Part shown: positions 1 through 7,416 of the stretch, one piece after another | Layout: every line of letters starts with the position of its first letter | Numbering within the stretch: position 1 is the stretch's first letter | DNA from: JBJKRW01 sp046704445 | GTDB taxonomy: Bacteria; Patescibacteriota; Microgenomatia; UBA1406; GWC2-37-13 | Assembly (NCBI GenBank): GCA_046704445.1 | Contig: JBJKRW010000043.1 | Span: 1-20,587, forward strand | DNA: 20,587 bases | Reading direction: 5' to 3' | The notes under the pieces: model-generated | Databases searched by the model: none | Told to the model about the DNA's origin: nothing | The model's input: only the letters and a program-made list of their open reading frames with translations | Program-made: the position numbers and the translations under genes

Positions 1-27
1 GTTGTATATAATGATACCTGAAAGCAT

Positions 28-1416
28 ATGAAACGAAAGTTGATCATCGGATTTATACTGTTTTTTATACTTGCACCCGTTCTTTTTTTATACTTCCAGT
101 ATTTTTCTAGAGCCGCCGCAGTTAAAGCGCGCATCGACATCAATGTCAACGACAAGCTGGGACAGGTCCCCGACCGGTGGAAAGCGCTTGCCCAGGGAGG
201 AGAAGAAAAAGGAAGAATGCTTGAAAACGTAATCCCTCAGGTGTCGGGATTGTACCCGCGATATATCAGAATCGACCATATTTATGATTATTACGATGTT
301 GTTTCGCGCGATCCCTCGGGCAACCTCCGTTTTGACTGGTCAAAACTCGACCAGACCGTATGCGATATTTACCACACGGGCGCCAAGCCTTTTTTCTCAT
401 TGGGATACATGCCGCCCGCATTGTCCGGCGATCAGTCTCTCGTATCGGCCCCGAAAAACTGGGATGAATGGTCATTGCTGGTTCAAAAAACCGTCGAACG
501 CTATAGCGGAAAATATACGAGACTATGCGGACAAGTATCGGGAAACTGGATGTCCGGTATCTATTATGAGGTCTGGAACGAACCCGACTTGGAAACATTC
601 GGAAAATGGAGTTTGTACGGCGGAACAAAAGACTACAAAACCCTTTATTCATATTCTGTCAAGGGGGCCGATCAGGCAAAAAACGTCTATCCGTTTTTGA
701 TCGGCGGACCCGCAACCACGGCGTTGTATCAAAGCTGGATCCAGAAATTTCTTGATTATGTTTCCGCTCACAACCTCAGGATAGATTTTTTGTCCTGGCA
801 CCATTATTCGAAAAACCCCGAGGACTTCGTAGACGATATCGTCAGTTTGAACAAATGGCTTATCCCTCCGCAATATGCAAAATACCAACATTTGCCGAGA
901 ATCGTCAGCGAATGGGGGTATGATTCGGAACCCAATCCCATAGCGGATACCAATATCGGCGCCGCATATACCGTAACGGCGATCAGAAACTTCTTTAACG
1001 CAGGATTTGATCTTGCATTTCTTTTTGAAATTAAAGACGGACCGACTCCGCGGTGGGGCATTCTCTCCGACACCGGCGCGGAAAAACCGCGTTACCACGC
1101 GCTTGAACTTCTGAACCTGCTTGAAGGACGGGATCTTCTTGTCAACGGAGAAGGAACGTATGTAAAAGCGCTTGCAAGCACTACAGAAAATAAAACGGTT
1201 GTAGTCCTTGTTAATTACGATAAAGACAATAAAGATACGGAACTCGTTCCGGTCACACTGAGCGGATTGCATTCCGGATCCTACACTCTCAACCTGCATT
1301 ATCTGGCAGGTTCAGACGTAACCATCAACGGAGTTCAGGTAAAAAACGGGGTTTTTAAACGGGACATTCTTATGCAGCCCAATACCGTTGTCGCATTGGA
1401 ACTTACAGCGCAATAA
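28..1416 (+). CDS. Membrane-anchored GH39-like glycoside hydrolase
   Basis: Predicted extracytoplasmic glycosidase of 462 aa. A basic N-terminus (MKRK) is followed by a strongly hydrophobic stretch at residues 5-30, a signal anchor or uncleaved signal. The remainder reads as a (beta/alpha)8 clan GH-A enzyme. YEVWNEPD carries the likely acid/base Glu at about residue 185 (the NEP motif), and RIVSEWGYD carries the likely nucleophile Glu near 295. LSWHHYS lies between them. The last ~90 residues look like a C-terminal beta-sandwich, common in GH39 beta-xylosidase-type proteins. Substrate cannot be told from sequence. The family assignment comes from these motifs and GH39 versus another clan-A family is not certain. 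A TATAAT at 7-12 could be its promoter, giving a short leader; no SD is visible. The next gene starts 30 nt downstream with its own -10 box. Confidence 0.75.
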   Translation: MKRKLIIGFILFFILAPVLFLYFQYFSRAAAVKARIDINVNDKLGQVPDRWKALAQGGEEKGRMLENVIPQVSGLYPRYIRIDHIYDYYDVVSRDPSGNLRFDWSKLDQTVCDIYHTGAKPFFSLGYMPPALSGDQSLVSAPKNWDEWSLLVQKTVERYSGKYTRLCGQVSGNWMSGIYYEVWNEPDLETFGKWSLYGGTKDYKTLYSYSVKGADQAKNVYPFLIGGPATTALYQSWIQKFLDYVSAHNLRIDFLSWHHYSKNPEDFVDDIVSLNKWLIPPQYAKYQHLPRIVSEWGYDSEPNPIADTNIGAAYTVTAIRNFFNAGFDLAFLFEIKDGPTPRWGILSDTGAEKPRYHALELLNLLEGRDLLVNGEGTYVKALASTTENKTVVVLVNYDKDNKDTELVPVTLSGLHSGSYTLNLHYLAGSDVTINGVQVKNGVFKRDILMQPNTVVALELTAQ

Positions 1417-1434
1417 TTCCATCGGACAACCGGC

Positions 1435-1440
1435 TATAAT
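1435..1440 (+). promoter_or_regulatory. -10 box (TATAAT), leaderless start
   Basis: TATAAT ends exactly 6 nt before the ATG at 1447, so the predicted transcription start falls on or next to the start codon. There is no SD. This sets the 1447 start. Confidence 0.6.
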
Positions 1441-1446
1441 ATAAAT

Positions 1447-1734
1447 ATGGGATTTAAAATCGAGTTTAACAGCATACTGCGGATTGATTTCAGCGAACCC
1501 TTGAATACGGAACAGGAATATATCTTCGAAAATGAAGGAAGCCGTGTATATTTTGACGACATTCCCATATGGCTGGTCAAAAAAGACTGGACCGCGCTTG
1601 CGGAAATTACCATCACCCGCCAGGCGAGAAGAAACAATAAGGTAACCGGAACATTCAAAGTAAACCACATCTACACTGCTGAAGAATCAAAAACCGTAAC
1701 GGAAATATTCAGACGGATGTACGGATGGAAATAG
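1447..1734 (+). CDS. Small hypothetical protein, 95 aa
   Basis: I do not recognise a family. The protein is 95 aa, soluble, mixed alpha/beta in appearance, with no signal or membrane segment. It opens MGFKIEFNSILRIDF and contains a basic central patch (ITRQARRNNKVTGTFKVNH) before a C-terminal helix-like segment ending RRMYGWK. The start is supported by a perfect TATAAT ending 6 nt upstream. It stops 3 nt before the end of the convergent CDP-alcohol phosphatidyltransferase-like gene. Coding status rests on the promoter-start fit and a full-length open frame in otherwise tightly packed DNA. Confidence 0.6.
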   Translation: MGFKIEFNSILRIDFSEPLNTEQEYIFENEGSRVYFDDIPIWLVKKDWTALAEITITRQARRNNKVTGTFKVNHIYTAEESKTVTEIFRRMYGWK

Positions 1735-1737
1735 AAT

Positions 1738-2712
1738 TTAACGCATCAGTTTCCCTTTTACCACTCCGAAATCAATCGCATATATTCTTCCCGTAGCGTT
1801 ATCCTTTATCAACAGATGATATGCCCCGTCATGGAGACGTGCAAAACAAGGATCGGAAATAATGAATACGCTTCTTCCGTAAAAATCATATATAACCTCT
1901 GACTTGTTCAAATTCAACTCACATTGAGGTGAAGAAAGATTATTGCCCGAAAACAGACTCATCGTAAGGTTTCCCTGTGTTTTTGTACGGATCCATCCGC
2001 TTATTGTTCCGGCGGATTCGTACGACACGATTACTCCGTTTTTCTGGGCGCTTACCGCCTGGCTTTTGTATGATACGGGCCTGTTCAAAAACGAGTACGA
2101 GCCAAGCACCGCAAGGACAAGCGCGATAAATCCGAATATTTTTATGGCATTATAGCTCACTTTTGGCCAGTATGTGGTTTTTCCGGTAAAAAAACCGCTC
2201 ATATTCGTGTTCTCTATATGAAGAACCGCCTCCCGTATCATCACAAAAAATACGATAAAAGTAAACGCAATCCATATGTACGGCGAAAGGAGAAAAATAC
2301 TGTTTTGTCCCGGAATGGTTACCACAAGATAATAAAGAAAAAAGATTTCAAACACGTTGGGGAATATGAAAAAGAAAATCCTGTTACGCGTTTTAAAATA
2401 TAAAAGCTGGCCGATCGTACGCCACACAAAAAGAAAAACAAACAGAGTTCTGTAAGGAACCGGAACCAAAAGAACATAGAAAAAAATCCATACATACCAA
2501 TAGTAATCAAGCGCCTTGTCATAAATTCCGTATTGATGATGTGAATATCCTGCCCGTTTATACAGCTCTCCGTCAACCCAGTCAAGCATAAAGGAAAAAA
2601 GGGCGGTAATCCTGGGAAACCAGAAAATGGTCGGACCGAAGATTAAACGAAGCACTACGCTTGCTTTTGCGAGATTCGTATAAAACATCATGGACTCTTT
2701 TTTCTTTTCCAT
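1738..2712 (-). CDS. CDP-alcohol phosphatidyltransferase-like integral membrane protein
   Basis: Predicted 324-aa membrane enzyme that would join a CDP-linked group to an alcohol in phospholipid synthesis. LDWVDG at residues 43-48 and DKALD at 65-69 supply the four aspartates of the CDP-alcohol phosphotransferase signature (D44, D47, D65, D69) at exactly the canonical spacing. However, the usual Ala, Arg and Gly positions between them are Tyr51, Lys52 and Tyr61, so this is a divergent member. Several hydrophobic segments follow to about residue 230. The C-terminal ~100 residues look like a soluble beta-rich domain after a last TM helix, which is an unusual extension. The frame is open to 2814, but I chose the ATG at 2712 (MEKKKES) because a TATACT box ends 7 nt before it and the divergent methyltransferase promoter lies beyond. 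Substrate is unknown. Confidence 0.7.
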   Translation of the reverse strand: MEKKKESMMFYTNLAKASVVLRLIFGPTIFWFPRITALFSFMLDWVDGELYKRAGYSHHQYGIYDKALDYYWYVWIFFYVLLVPVPYRTLFVFLFVWRTIGQLLYFKTRNRIFFFIFPNVFEIFFLYYLVVTIPGQNSIFLLSPYIWIAFTFIVFFVMIREAVLHIENTNMSGFFTGKTTYWPKVSYNAIKIFGFIALVLAVLGSYSFLNRPVSYKSQAVSAQKNGVIVSYESAGTISGWIRTKTQGNLTMSLFSGNNLSSPQCELNLNKSEVIYDFYGRSVFIISDPCFARLHDGAYHLLIKDNATGRIYAIDFGVVKGKLMR

Positions 2713-2719
2713 TGTAATA

Positions 2720-2725
2720 AGTATA
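2720..2725 (-). promoter_or_regulatory. -10 box (TATACT) for the 2712 minus-strand start
   Basis: TATACT on the minus strand ends 7 nt before the ATG at 2712. It supports the shorter of the possible starts and a leaderless transcript. Confidence 0.5.
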
Positions 2726-2795
2726 TACCGCCACATACTATATTTACATACGACAAGCCACCTCGTTGCAGCCGCACACCTTCGAAAGAATGGTT

Positions 2796-2801
2796 TATAA
2801 T
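2796..2801 (+). promoter_or_regulatory. -10 box (TATAAT), leaderless start
   Basis: TATAAT ends 6 nt before the ATG at 2808. It decides that start over the upstream in-frame ATG at 2766. Confidence 0.6.
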
Positions 2802-2807
2802 GGCCGT

Positions 2808-3650
2808 ATGACAACGCTTCACTCCCATTGCCTTTGCGATAATCTACAAAACAAATTTGCTCCGGTTATCACCTATAAAAACGAGTCTGTGTTTAAAAAT
2901 TTCGAGGGAACGGTCATTGCCCGCTGTGTTCGTTGCGGACTTCTTAAAACATTCCCCGCGAATAAAAACTTTAATCCTATGCAAAGCAGAGGATTTATGT
3001 ATGAGTCGTCTTCGGAGAAATTTATTAGATTGTTTAAGCCTCTTGTTGATGCGGTACGGAAATTCAAAAAAACAGGCAGAGTGTTGGATGTCGGATGTTC
3101 ATCCGGAATTCTTCTTTCCGTCCTGCAAAAGGAGGGGTTTGACGTACACGGGCTGGAACCGAACACACAGGCCTACTCTATTGCCCGCACCAAATTAGGG
3201 GCAAGAATACATAATCAGAATATTGCCGATTTTACAAAAAATTTCGTAAAAAAATTTGACTGTATTATTTACAATCACGTATTGGAACATATTGAAAATG
3301 TCCATAAAGAGCTCGCGTTTACAAAACGCCTGCTAAACAAAAACGGAATCCTTGTCATTGGTGTTCCCAACACTCATAATATTACTTTTTTCCTGCGGCA
3401 AAAATATTGGGAACCTCTCATGCCGAATGAACATATTTGGCATTTCAGCTCCGGATACCTTATCCGTCTTATACAAAGTTATTCTTTCAAAAATGTGTAC
3501 CGTTATTTCAGCGATGATAGCCGGGATGATTATCCGTTTTTTAAAAGACTTTATTTCAGGCTTTTATCTTTTATAAATACGATATTTTGTACGGGAGAGT
3601 CCGTTCTTCTTATTTTCCAAAATAATAAAGATTTTCCGTCGGGATATTAA
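2808..3650 (+). CDS. Class I SAM-dependent methyltransferase with N-terminal Cys cluster
   Basis: 280-aa Rossmann-fold methyltransferase. The N-terminus carries C8/C10 and C40-x-x-C43-G, a probable zinc ribbon of the kind found in sugar and cell-envelope C-methyltransferases. SAM motif I is GRVLDVGCSSG at about residues 88-98, the acidic end of strand 2 is HGLEPN, and FDCIIYNHVLEH is the post-II/motif IV region. The start at 2808 is chosen from the TATAAT 6 nt upstream. Its stop overlaps the stop of the convergent gene by 3-4 nt. A role in modifying a sugar or surface glycan is plausible given the glycosidase and lipid-type gene nearby, but the substrate is not shown. Confidence 0.8.
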   Translation: MTTLHSHCLCDNLQNKFAPVITYKNESVFKNFEGTVIARCVRCGLLKTFPANKNFNPMQSRGFMYESSSEKFIRLFKPLVDAVRKFKKTGRVLDVGCSSGILLSVLQKEGFDVHGLEPNTQAYSIARTKLGARIHNQNIADFTKNFVKKFDCIIYNHVLEHIENVHKELAFTKRLLNKNGILVIGVPNTHNITFFLRQKYWEPLMPNEHIWHFSSGYLIRLIQSYSFKNVYRYFSDDSRDDYPFFKRLYFRLLSFINTIFCTGESVLLIFQNNKDFPSGY

Positions 3651-4843
3651 TCATGACGAGCGGGTATGTCCGAGACTTTTCGATCCGCTATCCTTTGTAA
3701 ACTGCTTCTGATATCAATAGTCACGATCCGATCCCGCACATATTGAAGCACCTCTATTTGAGATTTATTTCCGGATTCGATGGCTGCGGCAACAGGTTTT
3801 TCCAATCCTGTTGTTCCGTCGGTTTCATTTCCCTGCTTTACAATCTGTTTGCTCATACCGGCTATTGCTCTTTCTACTTCGAATTGCCTTTGTTTCTTAT
3901 CAAAATACGTTGAAGCGTCCGAAGATTCCAAACCAAGCGGCAGATTCCTTATCGAATCGGGAATGCTGATTCCATCGTTTTGTATCCCCGCAAAAAAAGC
4001 ATCAATTGCCGCATTGTCCATAGGAAGCAGTACTGCTCTGTCACGGGTAACATGTCCATGTAATTTTTCTCCCTGTTTACGGGCAACATCCATCCGTGCA
4101 AAATGTTTACTGTTTTGCTCCGATCCAACAGTCAAGAAAAAGCCCGAGTCCAAAACAAGGTCATCCCTGCCTAATGTCAATCGCTGGCCCGATTGGTTAA
4201 CTTCGACCGAATCGGGAATCTGTATGTCTTTTCCTGTTGCTCTTTTAATTTCTTCGGCGAGTTTATTGCGGGCAAGCGAAGACGCGTTTAAAAGAGAGAT
4301 TATTGCTTTGGGATGAACCTGAGCCTGTTCGGCATACCCCATATTCAATTTAAAATCACAGGCCCTGATAACAATTGCTCCCGTTGCAGGCTCCGAACAA
4401 ATAACAAGCGTATCGGGTACTTTTAAGCGTATATCCTTGGAGATTGATTCTTTACCCTGTTTATTTTTGGCGTCTACTGCTCTTCTTTTTTTCTCGTCAC
4501 GCCGATCCTTCCCTACCTTCAAATTTACTTCTTGGGTAATTTTAGGGTCATCATCAACAATCAAAAACCCTTTTACTTGCTGATCTTCAAAACCTAATGA
4601 CGATTTTGTTTCCTCCGGCTTTTGACTTAGTTTGGTTAAAAATTGTTTCCCTTCTTCTTCAAAATGATGACCTACCATAACCGAAGCATCTCCTATATCG
4701 CCCATTTTTTTCAGGTCATCAACCTTTTGATCTCTCGTTTCCTCTGTTTTGGCTATATGCGTAGGAGCCGTCTGCGGGGCCTGTAAACTTTGATCCGGAG
4801 CTTTTTTTGGTTCCGGAACCGGCATTGGTATTTGTTCGTCCAT
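3647..4843 (-). CDS. Hypothetical protein with Pro/Gln-rich disordered N-terminus
   Basis: 398 aa; I do not recognise a family. The first ~75 residues are low-complexity and Pro-, Gln-, Lys- and Glu-rich (opens MDEQIPMPVPEPKK), likely disordered. The remainder is soluble with mixed helices and strands, contains a stretch of acidic residues (FLIVDDDPK) and a basic linker around residues 110-130, and has no TM segment or signal peptide. A Pro-rich short N-terminus is also typical of the cargo proteins of the array that begins ~300 nt away on the other strand, but no direct sequence similarity is evident. A TACCAT box ends 6 nt before its ATG. The stop overlaps that of the methyltransferase. Confidence 0.65.
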   Translation of the reverse strand: MDEQIPMPVPEPKKAPDQSLQAPQTAPTHIAKTEETRDQKVDDLKKMGDIGDASVMVGHHFEEEGKQFLTKLSQKPEETKSSLGFEDQQVKGFLIVDDDPKITQEVNLKVGKDRRDEKKRRAVDAKNKQGKESISKDIRLKVPDTLVICSEPATGAIVIRACDFKLNMGYAEQAQVHPKAIISLLNASSLARNKLAEEIKRATGKDIQIPDSVEVNQSGQRLTLGRDDLVLDSGFFLTVGSEQNSKHFARMDVARKQGEKLHGHVTRDRAVLLPMDNAAIDAFFAGIQNDGISIPDSIRNLPLGLESSDASTYFDKKQRQFEVERAIAGMSKQIVKQGNETDGTTGLEKPVAAAIESGNKSQIEVLQYVRDRIVTIDIRSSLQRIADRKVSDIPARHD

Positions 4844-4849
4844 ATGTTT

Positions 4850-4855
4850 ATGGTA
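4850..4855 (-). promoter_or_regulatory. Possible -10 box (TACCAT)
   Basis: TACCAT on the minus strand, a 4/6 match to TATAAT, ends 6 nt before the ATG at 4843. This is the same spacing as the stronger boxes elsewhere. A TATGAT a little further upstream (4855-4860) is an alternative. Confidence 0.35.
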
Positions 4856-4965
4856 TCATATTTCAGTTTAAAAAATACTTATTCATCTCTCATTCCGCTT
4901 AAGCAAAAATAACTGTTTAAAAGACTTAAAATATTACACTTTATGCTTATGTTATAAGCTAAATG

Positions 4966-5115
4966 ATGAGTGAGAGAGTGGTGTTTGATTTTTATCAAAC
5001 GCTGGTAAACCAGCCGGATATTGTCGCAAGAAAAGTTGAGAAAACAACCTACACCACTAACAAGGAATTTTTCCGGGCCGTTGCCGGGTTGAGATTAAAA
5101 TATAAATTAAGATAG
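4966..5115 (+). CDS. Small ORF, 49 aa, possible HAD N-terminal fragment
   Basis: A short open frame encoding MSERVVFDFYQTLV and ~35 more residues, ending KLR. VVFDFYQTLV resembles HAD-family motif I (hhhDxDGTL), with Tyr for the second Asp and Gln for Gly, but nothing after it looks like the rest of a HAD domain. It may be a decayed or truncated gene or a genuine small protein. A TATAAG box (4953-4958) ends 7 nt before the second of two adjacent ATGs (4963 and 4966), hence the choice of 4966. Its stop codon overlaps the first dyad repeat of the array, as for the cargo genes, so it may be the remains of the leftmost cassette. Confidence 0.4.
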   Translation: MSERVVFDFYQTLVNQPDIVARKVEKTTYTTNKEFFRAVAGLRLKYKLR

Positions 5116-5140
5116 ATTAGGTTATGATAACAATCTAATC
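5113..5140. repeat. Array dyad 0 (divergent, with insertion)
   Basis: GATTAG (5115-5120) pairs with CTAATC (5135-5140) around a loop containing TTATGATAACAAT. The right half, TAACAATCTA, is identical to the consensus right half. The stop codon of the 49-aa ORF lies within it. It is followed at 5148 by TGTGGAG, which matches the tmRNA 3' end rather than the usual TGTGGAC. Confidence 0.6.
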
Positions 5141-5148
5141 CTTTATTT

Positions 5149-5187
5149 GTGGAGTACAGCGAACGACGTTTGCAACTGCTGTCTTAA
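5149..5187 (+). pseudogene. Degenerate microORF copy 0
   Basis: GTG-initiated frame of 12 codons (VEYSERRLQLLS) ending in TAA, in the same place relative to the dyad as the longer microORFs. It aligns without gaps to VDKIENSLNRIE, matching V1, the acid at 2, E5, L8 and the amide at 9, then stops early. Best read as a decayed member of the microORF family; the identification is weak because it is so short. Confidence 0.3.
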
Positions 5188-5229
5188 TAGCAATCATTCT
5201 TCAATAACCACTTGATATAATATTGTCAT

Positions 5230-5235
5230 TACAAT
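5230..5235 (+). promoter_or_regulatory. -10 box (TACAAT) of cassette 1 cargo
   Basis: TACAAT ends 6 nt before the ATG at 5242. It supports that ATG as the original start of the gene that is frameshifted ~120 nt further on. Confidence 0.5.
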
Positions 5236-5241
5236 CTAAAA

Positions 5242-6179
5242 ATGGCACAAGCATTAGTTGAAAAAGTTTTGAGCACTTTATACCCTGTCCAAGGAGCGCA
5301 TGCTAAAGATCATGCGGTAGCTACTCAAAAATTAACTACTCAGATTTCTTTTGAACCAGAATACCGACATTAAAATCAGGTGTCTTAGCAGAAATTCCTA
5401 ATTTGCCAGACGGTATTCTAGACCAAATTGATCCTAATGCATATAAGGCAATGTTACATATCCTTCAGGAGGCTGATTCTTATTTAGGAGACCCTAAAAG
5501 AACGATTGAATTTTCAAAATCAAGAAATATTCCTGTTTTGGCAGATGACGGTGGTATGCCGGGGATAGGTTTACCTATGTGGCAAATGTCAGGAGCAGCC
5601 AATGTTCTTTTAGCAGCCAATAGGGCTTTGCGTGATTCATATACGGCAAAAGGAAGGCAAAACGCTTGGAAAATGTATCAGGAAGCCAGAAGATTTATAG
5701 CAGAGCTCATACAAAAAGATGCCGTTTATAGCGGATATGATAATCTGGGTGAGTTATTGCGATTTTCTGATGTTAAACAGCCTGTTTGGCAATCAAATCC
5801 ACAAGCGGATGTCGCTATCAATCAAGCGTTTGGTTTAGATGCTATAAATTTACTTTTACCAAGAAGTATAAATAAACCAACTAAATCAAGACTAATTGAT
5901 GTAGGTAAAATAACAGGAGGAAGTGTTGATAATAACAAGCTTAAATTATTAACGTATTTAAGAGAAAGAATAATTGGAAATTTTGCAATTGATGTACTGA
6001 GTCAATTAAGTGGCGGATTGACTATCGTAGCTGATTATCATGGTGATGGTCGGCTTCAAACATTAATTCCTCCTATCCTGCAAAAAAGTAATGATAATTT
6101 TAGTCTGAAAAGCGGTAGAGAATGGATTGAAATAGCGAGAGAAAATGGTGTGAAACAAGTGAGATGTCTACTAATTTAG
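5242..6179 (+). CDS. Cassette 1 cargo: unknown protein with an apparent frameshift
   Basis: Two frames join to make one protein of ~312 aa. The first starts at 5242 (MAQALVEKVLSTLYPVQG) and reads to a TAA at 5371. The second frame is open from 5355 and continues to 6179. A one-base loss near 5359-5361 (GAATACC where GAAATACC would restore the frame) explains this: the joined sequence reads ISFEPE-IPTLKSGVLAEIPNLPDG. If the lesion is real, only the part from an internal start (TTG 5403 gives 258 aa) could be made. I do not recognise the family. It is soluble, mostly helical, with a Gly-rich GGMPGIGLP loop near the middle and Pro-rich N-terminus. An assembly or sequencing error in a homopolymer is an alternative explanation. 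Confidence 0.55.
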
Positions 6180-6197
6180 ACTTTTATAACAATCTAA
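6176..6197. repeat. Array dyad 1
   Basis: TTAGA and TCTAA arms at the outer edges of a 22-nt element whose 20-nt core (6177-6196) matches the consensus TAGATTGTTATAACAATCTA at 18 of 20 positions. It overlaps the stop codon of the cassette 1 cargo. Confidence 0.65.
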
Positions 6198-6207
6198 GTA
6201 ATTATTT

Positions 6208-6249
6208 ATGGACAAGCTCCAAAATATAGTATTATATAATATTCAGTAT
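6208..6249 (+). pseudogene. MicroORF copy 1, truncated and fused to cargo frame
   Basis: Begins ATGGACAAGCTCCAAAAT (MDKLQN), identical after the first base to the microORF at 8161. It then jumps to AGTATTATATAAT, which corresponds to the promoter end of the module in other copies (compare 10622-10644). An internal deletion of ~60-70 nt has removed most of the microORF and, by chance, left its start in frame with the cargo gene. Confidence 0.5.
6235..6240 (+). promoter_or_regulatory. -10 box (TATAAT) of cassette 2 cargo
   Basis: TATAAT lies 9 nt before the ATG at 6250, comparable to the arrangement in cassette 6. It argues for the internal start at 6250 rather than 6208. Confidence 0.45.
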
Positions 6250-7266
6250 ATGCCAGAACTCGGAGTTGGAGAGGTTTTTCCAAGTAATCCAAAATTGACG
6301 CTTGTTCAAAGACAAGAATCCATCCCAGACAAAAGAATTGCCGCCCCTCCTAAAGAATTGACCCCATTAAAAAATTTAAGGCATATTGAGCGCCATTGGG
6401 GACCCGGCGTTGAGCTCGGATCTAGTTTTGTAAGAAATGATTATTTTACCGACGCAAAAACGCTTGTCGATCTTGTTGAAAATGTGGTTCAAGATCTTGT
6501 TGTACCTGAAAAGAACGATCGTAACCAAGTATTCACAGTGGGCTTTCCCGAAGGGACCGACATCGGACAAATAGGCGTAACCGCACTGAAGCCTGATGAA
6601 CCTTCTATTAAAATGTTAAGAGATGGGCAAGCTGAAGTAATTGTTGTTCCTAGGCTTCAGAAACAATCTACAAACTTAATTACTTTTGATCTCAAACCTA
6701 TAAAAAGAAAGGACGGAAGCGTTGAATTAACAATCGGCTCCATCTTTCCTGGCGAACCAGCTCCAAGATTAATAACTACAGAGCGAGAATTGAAATACCA
6801 AGCAGATCCCAAAAGTGATCCTGAATTTGTAAAAGATCGGGAATATTGGAACGCTCATGCGTTTATCGTGGAATCCGATATTCCTGGTGAATGGTATGTA
6901 CAGAATACTCTACCTCTTCCTGTTTTTAATGAAACACCTAAAGAAGGAGTTGTAGAATCCGGACGGCAGACGAGAATTTTAGTTAAGGATGACGAAAATA
7001 AAGTATATGCCAGCCTGAATGCTTCTACTTATTATGATATATATCCTGATATTGGCGATCAATATGATACAGACGCAATAGAACAATCTATATGGGATTA
7101 TATGAAAAAAAGATTCCCTGATAAAAACCTAAGCATAACTACAGCGTCATTAACTGACGAAAAGTTTAATTCTGCACATCTCGATAGAGTGCTTGTCGGC
7201 AGTCTGGAATCTATAACAGGAGGAAAAGCAGATAATGACTTTATTAAATATGACGATGACGAATAA
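6250..7266 (+). CDS. Cassette 2 cargo: hypothetical protein, possible toxin-like fold
   Basis: 338 aa from the ATG at 6250; a start at 6208 would add 14 residues that are really the remnant of the microORF. The N-terminal ~40 residues are Pro-rich. The centre contains a His-rich segment, LRHIERHWGPGVELGSSFVRNDYF, followed by a helix (DAKTLVDLVENVV) and strands including QIGVTAL, LITFDLKPI and TIGSIFPG. This order of H..RH, then YF-x-D, then strand pairs is reminiscent of BECR-fold RNase toxin domains (EndoU/Barnase-like), but I cannot align catalytic residues with confidence. The C-terminal third is acidic, ends in DDDE, and has no TM segment. Function is unknown. Confidence 0.6.
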   Translation: MPELGVGEVFPSNPKLTLVQRQESIPDKRIAAPPKELTPLKNLRHIERHWGPGVELGSSFVRNDYFTDAKTLVDLVENVVQDLVVPEKNDRNQVFTVGFPEGTDIGQIGVTALKPDEPSIKMLRDGQAEVIVVPRLQKQSTNLITFDLKPIKRKDGSVELTIGSIFPGEPAPRLITTERELKYQADPKSDPEFVKDREYWNAHAFIVESDIPGEWYVQNTLPLPVFNETPKEGVVESGRQTRILVKDDENKVYASLNASTYYDIYPDIGDQYDTDAIEQSIWDYMKKRFPDKNLSITTASLTDEKFNSAHLDRVLVGSLESITGGKADNDFIKYDDDE

Positions 7267-7277
7267 ACCTTCAAATC

Positions 7278-7287
7278 AGTCTAGACT
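7278..7287. repeat. Array dyad 2 (divergent)
   Basis: AGTCTAGACT is a perfect 10-bp palindrome 11 nt after the cassette 2 cargo stop and 7 nt before the next microORF. It keeps the TAGACT/AGTCTA arms but lacks the 20-bp spacing of the other copies, so it is a diverged or collapsed version. Confidence 0.45.
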
Positions 7288-7294
7288 AACATAA

Positions 7295-7399
7295 GTGGAC
7301 AAGGTCCAAAATAATTTGAACCAAATCTCTGAGTATATCTTTCATTGGTATTCTCTGCTTCGTAATCTAAATCTGTCTTTATCACATGAAAGTATTTAA
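7295..7399 (+). CDS. Array microprotein, copy 2 (34 aa)
   Basis: GTG-started frame of 34 codons: VDKVQNNLNQISEYIFHWY then SLLRNLNLSLSHESI. It shares with the copies at 8161, 9092 and 10507 the pattern DK-x-x-N-x-LN-x-x-x-x-Y-I-F/W-x-W-Y. Compared with the copy at 9092 it has the same length with no indel and 15 differing codons, five of them purely synonymous (for example AAT/AAC and CTA/CTG), which favours translation. An amphipathic helix with aromatic residues is likely for the first 25 residues. No SD is visible. It ends 5 nt before the -10 box of the following cargo gene. Function is unknown. Confidence 0.55.
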   Translation: MDKVQNNLNQISEYIFHWYSLLRNLNLSLSHESI

Positions 7400-7404
7400 A
7401 CATC

Positions 7405-7410
7405 TATAAT
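7405..7410 (+). promoter_or_regulatory. -10 box (TATAAT) of cassette 3 cargo
   Basis: TATAAT is directly adjacent to the ATG at 7411 but ends 6 nt before the second ATG at 7417, so 7417 is the start that fits the leaderless rule seen elsewhere. Confidence 0.55.
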
Positions 7411-7416
7411 ATGTTT

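Noticed and set aside
4934..4958. Resemblance to the E. coli lac promoter (TTACACTTTATGCTT...ATGTT)
   Set aside because: Spacing to the TATAAG box is wrong for a lac-type -35/-10 pair, and such AT-rich similarity is expected by chance. A cloning artefact is unlikely since the match breaks on both sides.
5082..5098. Possible duplicate of the tmRNA T-arm (GCCGGG then TTGA) at the left edge
   Set aside because: Only GCCGGG plus TTGA match, the spacing is different, and it lies inside the 49-aa ORF. Too short to call a direct repeat of the attachment site.
6208..6249. Start codon at 6208 for the cassette 2 cargo
   Set aside because: The first residues are the microORF start carried over by a deletion, and the -10 box at 6235 lies downstream of that ATG.
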